From Anaerohalosphaeraceae bacterium (GTDB taxonomy: Bacteria; Planctomycetota; Phycisphaerae; Sedimentisphaerales; Anaerohalosphaeraceae), in NCBI GenBank assembly GCA_035378985.1, contig DAOSUR010000005.1, forward strand, positions 1 to 64,000: 64,000 nt of DNA, in the 5' to 3' direction. The stretch's first letter is position 1; every line of letters begins with the position of its first letter. The notes below the pieces were generated by a model. It was not told the origin of the DNA, made no database searches, and was given only the letters and a program-made list of their open reading frames with translations. The translations under genes and the position numbers were made by a program. This document shows positions 63,554-64,000 of this stretch, one piece after another.

Positions 63554-64000
63554 AGAAAAAACGACTCACACTTATTCATACCTCCCCTCTGATGATTCCG
63601 GTCTTCAATGACCTGTGCCGCCGGCTTCTGCCGGACATCGAAACGGTGCATATGGTAGACGAGGGGCTTCTGAAGGACATTCTTCGGGAAGGATGCCTCA
63701 CCAAGCCGACCGCCCGCCGTCTGGTCGGCCATATTCTCTCGGCGGAACAGGCGGGAACGGATGCTATCCTCGTAACCTGCTCCTCCCTCGGCAAAGCCGC
63801 CGAAATCGGAAGGGAACTGGCAACCGTCCCCGTCATACGAGTGGATGAGCCGATGGCTAAAGCAGCCGTCCAAATCGGCAAACGAATCGGCGTCATCGCC
63901 ACCCTGCCGTCCACCCTGAATCCCACGGCCGAGCTCATCTGCAGACAGGGCCCCAAAGACATCGAATTGACGGCAAAACTCTGTGAAGGGGCTTTTGAGG
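63550..64000 (+). CDS. Asp/Glu racemase superfamily protein, truncated by the window edge
   Basis: 150 residues seen; the 3' end lies outside. RLTLIHTSPLMIPVFNDL at the start, VTCSSLGKAAE (first catalytic-type Cys at about 77) and RIGVIATLPSTLNPT place it in the aspartate/glutamate/hydantoin racemase superfamily. The family includes amino-acid racemases, decarboxylases and maleate isomerases; the second Cys is past the edge. Its overlap with the transketolase gene hints at a sugar-acid substrate rather than an amino acid. The exact reaction is unknown. Confidence 0.75.
   Translation, partial: MKKKRLTLIHTSPLMIPVFNDLCRRLLPDIETVHMVDEGLLKDILREGCLTKPTARRLVGHILSAEQAGTDAILVTCSSLGKAAEIGRELATVPVIRVDEPMAKAAVQIGKRIGVIATLPSTLNPTAELICRQGPKDIELTAKLCEGAFE

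Noticed and set aside
1..64000. CRISPR arrays, insertion sequences, tRNA and rRNA genes
   Set aside because: I saw no regular spaced repeats, no transposase and no recognisable tRNA arms or rRNA core by eye; a tRNAscan search would be needed to exclude single tRNAs fully.

Overview
The window looks like chromosome of a Gram-negative-type planctomycete, most likely of the class Phycisphaerae (Sedimentisphaerales/Anaerohalosphaera-like). The grounds are indirect: orphan pseudopilin-like proteins with the FTLIELLVV leader, two PEP-CTERM proteins, many secreted beta-helix, LamG and lamin-tail proteins that end in a dockerin-like D-x-N-x-D / D-[FL]-A-x-x-A-x-x-W motif, and a large stock of pectin, fucose and galactose glycosidases. 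No rRNA, tRNA, CRISPR array or insertion sequence was seen.

Layout. 1-3.6 kb: end of a chemoreceptor, then three secreted proteins on the minus strand (two parallel beta-helix proteins and one with a Gly-Trp-rich WGENxGW repeat). 3.8-7.1 kb: a GH99-like secreted protein and a solitary phage-type terminase large subunit. 7.1-9 kb: a DnaA-box region and dnaA, a possible origin. 9-13 kb: an ECF sigma factor, and downstream of it a membrane anti-sigma factor carrying carboxypeptidase-regulatory-like repeats; that gene appears split by a one-base frameshift. 13.1-13.4 kb: a structured non-coding RNA candidate. 13.5-16.8 kb: a pseudopilin and two related lamin-tail proteins. 17-21.4 kb: nadB, a TolB-like beta-propeller protein and a GH105 hydrolase. 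21.4-28.8 kb: a sugar-processing locus (zinc dehydrogenase, GH29 fucosidase and aldo/keto reductase on the minus strand; AraC regulator and GH2 beta-galactosidase on the plus strand). 28.9-36 kb: cell-wall genes (GT39-like transferase, mraY, murF, murA, a Cys-rich DUF6485 protein) around another pseudopilin. 36-45.1 kb: CPBP protease, DUF2062 protein, then mgtE-mtnA-DUF354-wecB-flippase-GT2, an envelope polysaccharide operon with two metabolic genes at its head. 45.2-61.6 kb: an outer-membrane-like protein and a run of secreted carbohydrate-active or carbohydrate-binding proteins (two pectate-lyase-like enzymes, two tandem LamG proteins, GH95 fucosidase, PEP-CTERM protein, DUF3826 protein). 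61.8-64 kb: a split transketolase and an Asp/Glu racemase-family gene, which runs off the window.

How the parts fit. The organism appears to degrade fucosylated, galactose-bearing pectic polysaccharide outside the cytoplasm (PL1-like lyases, GH105, GH95, GH29, GH2). The products could be taken into oxidoreductase and transketolase pathways. Many of the enzymes carry surface-anchoring or sorting tails. The features least explained by known families are the frameshifted anti-sigma/thioredoxin-fold sensor, the terminase with a four-cysteine cluster next to dnaA, the non-coding RNA candidates, and the orphan terminators in gene-free stretches.
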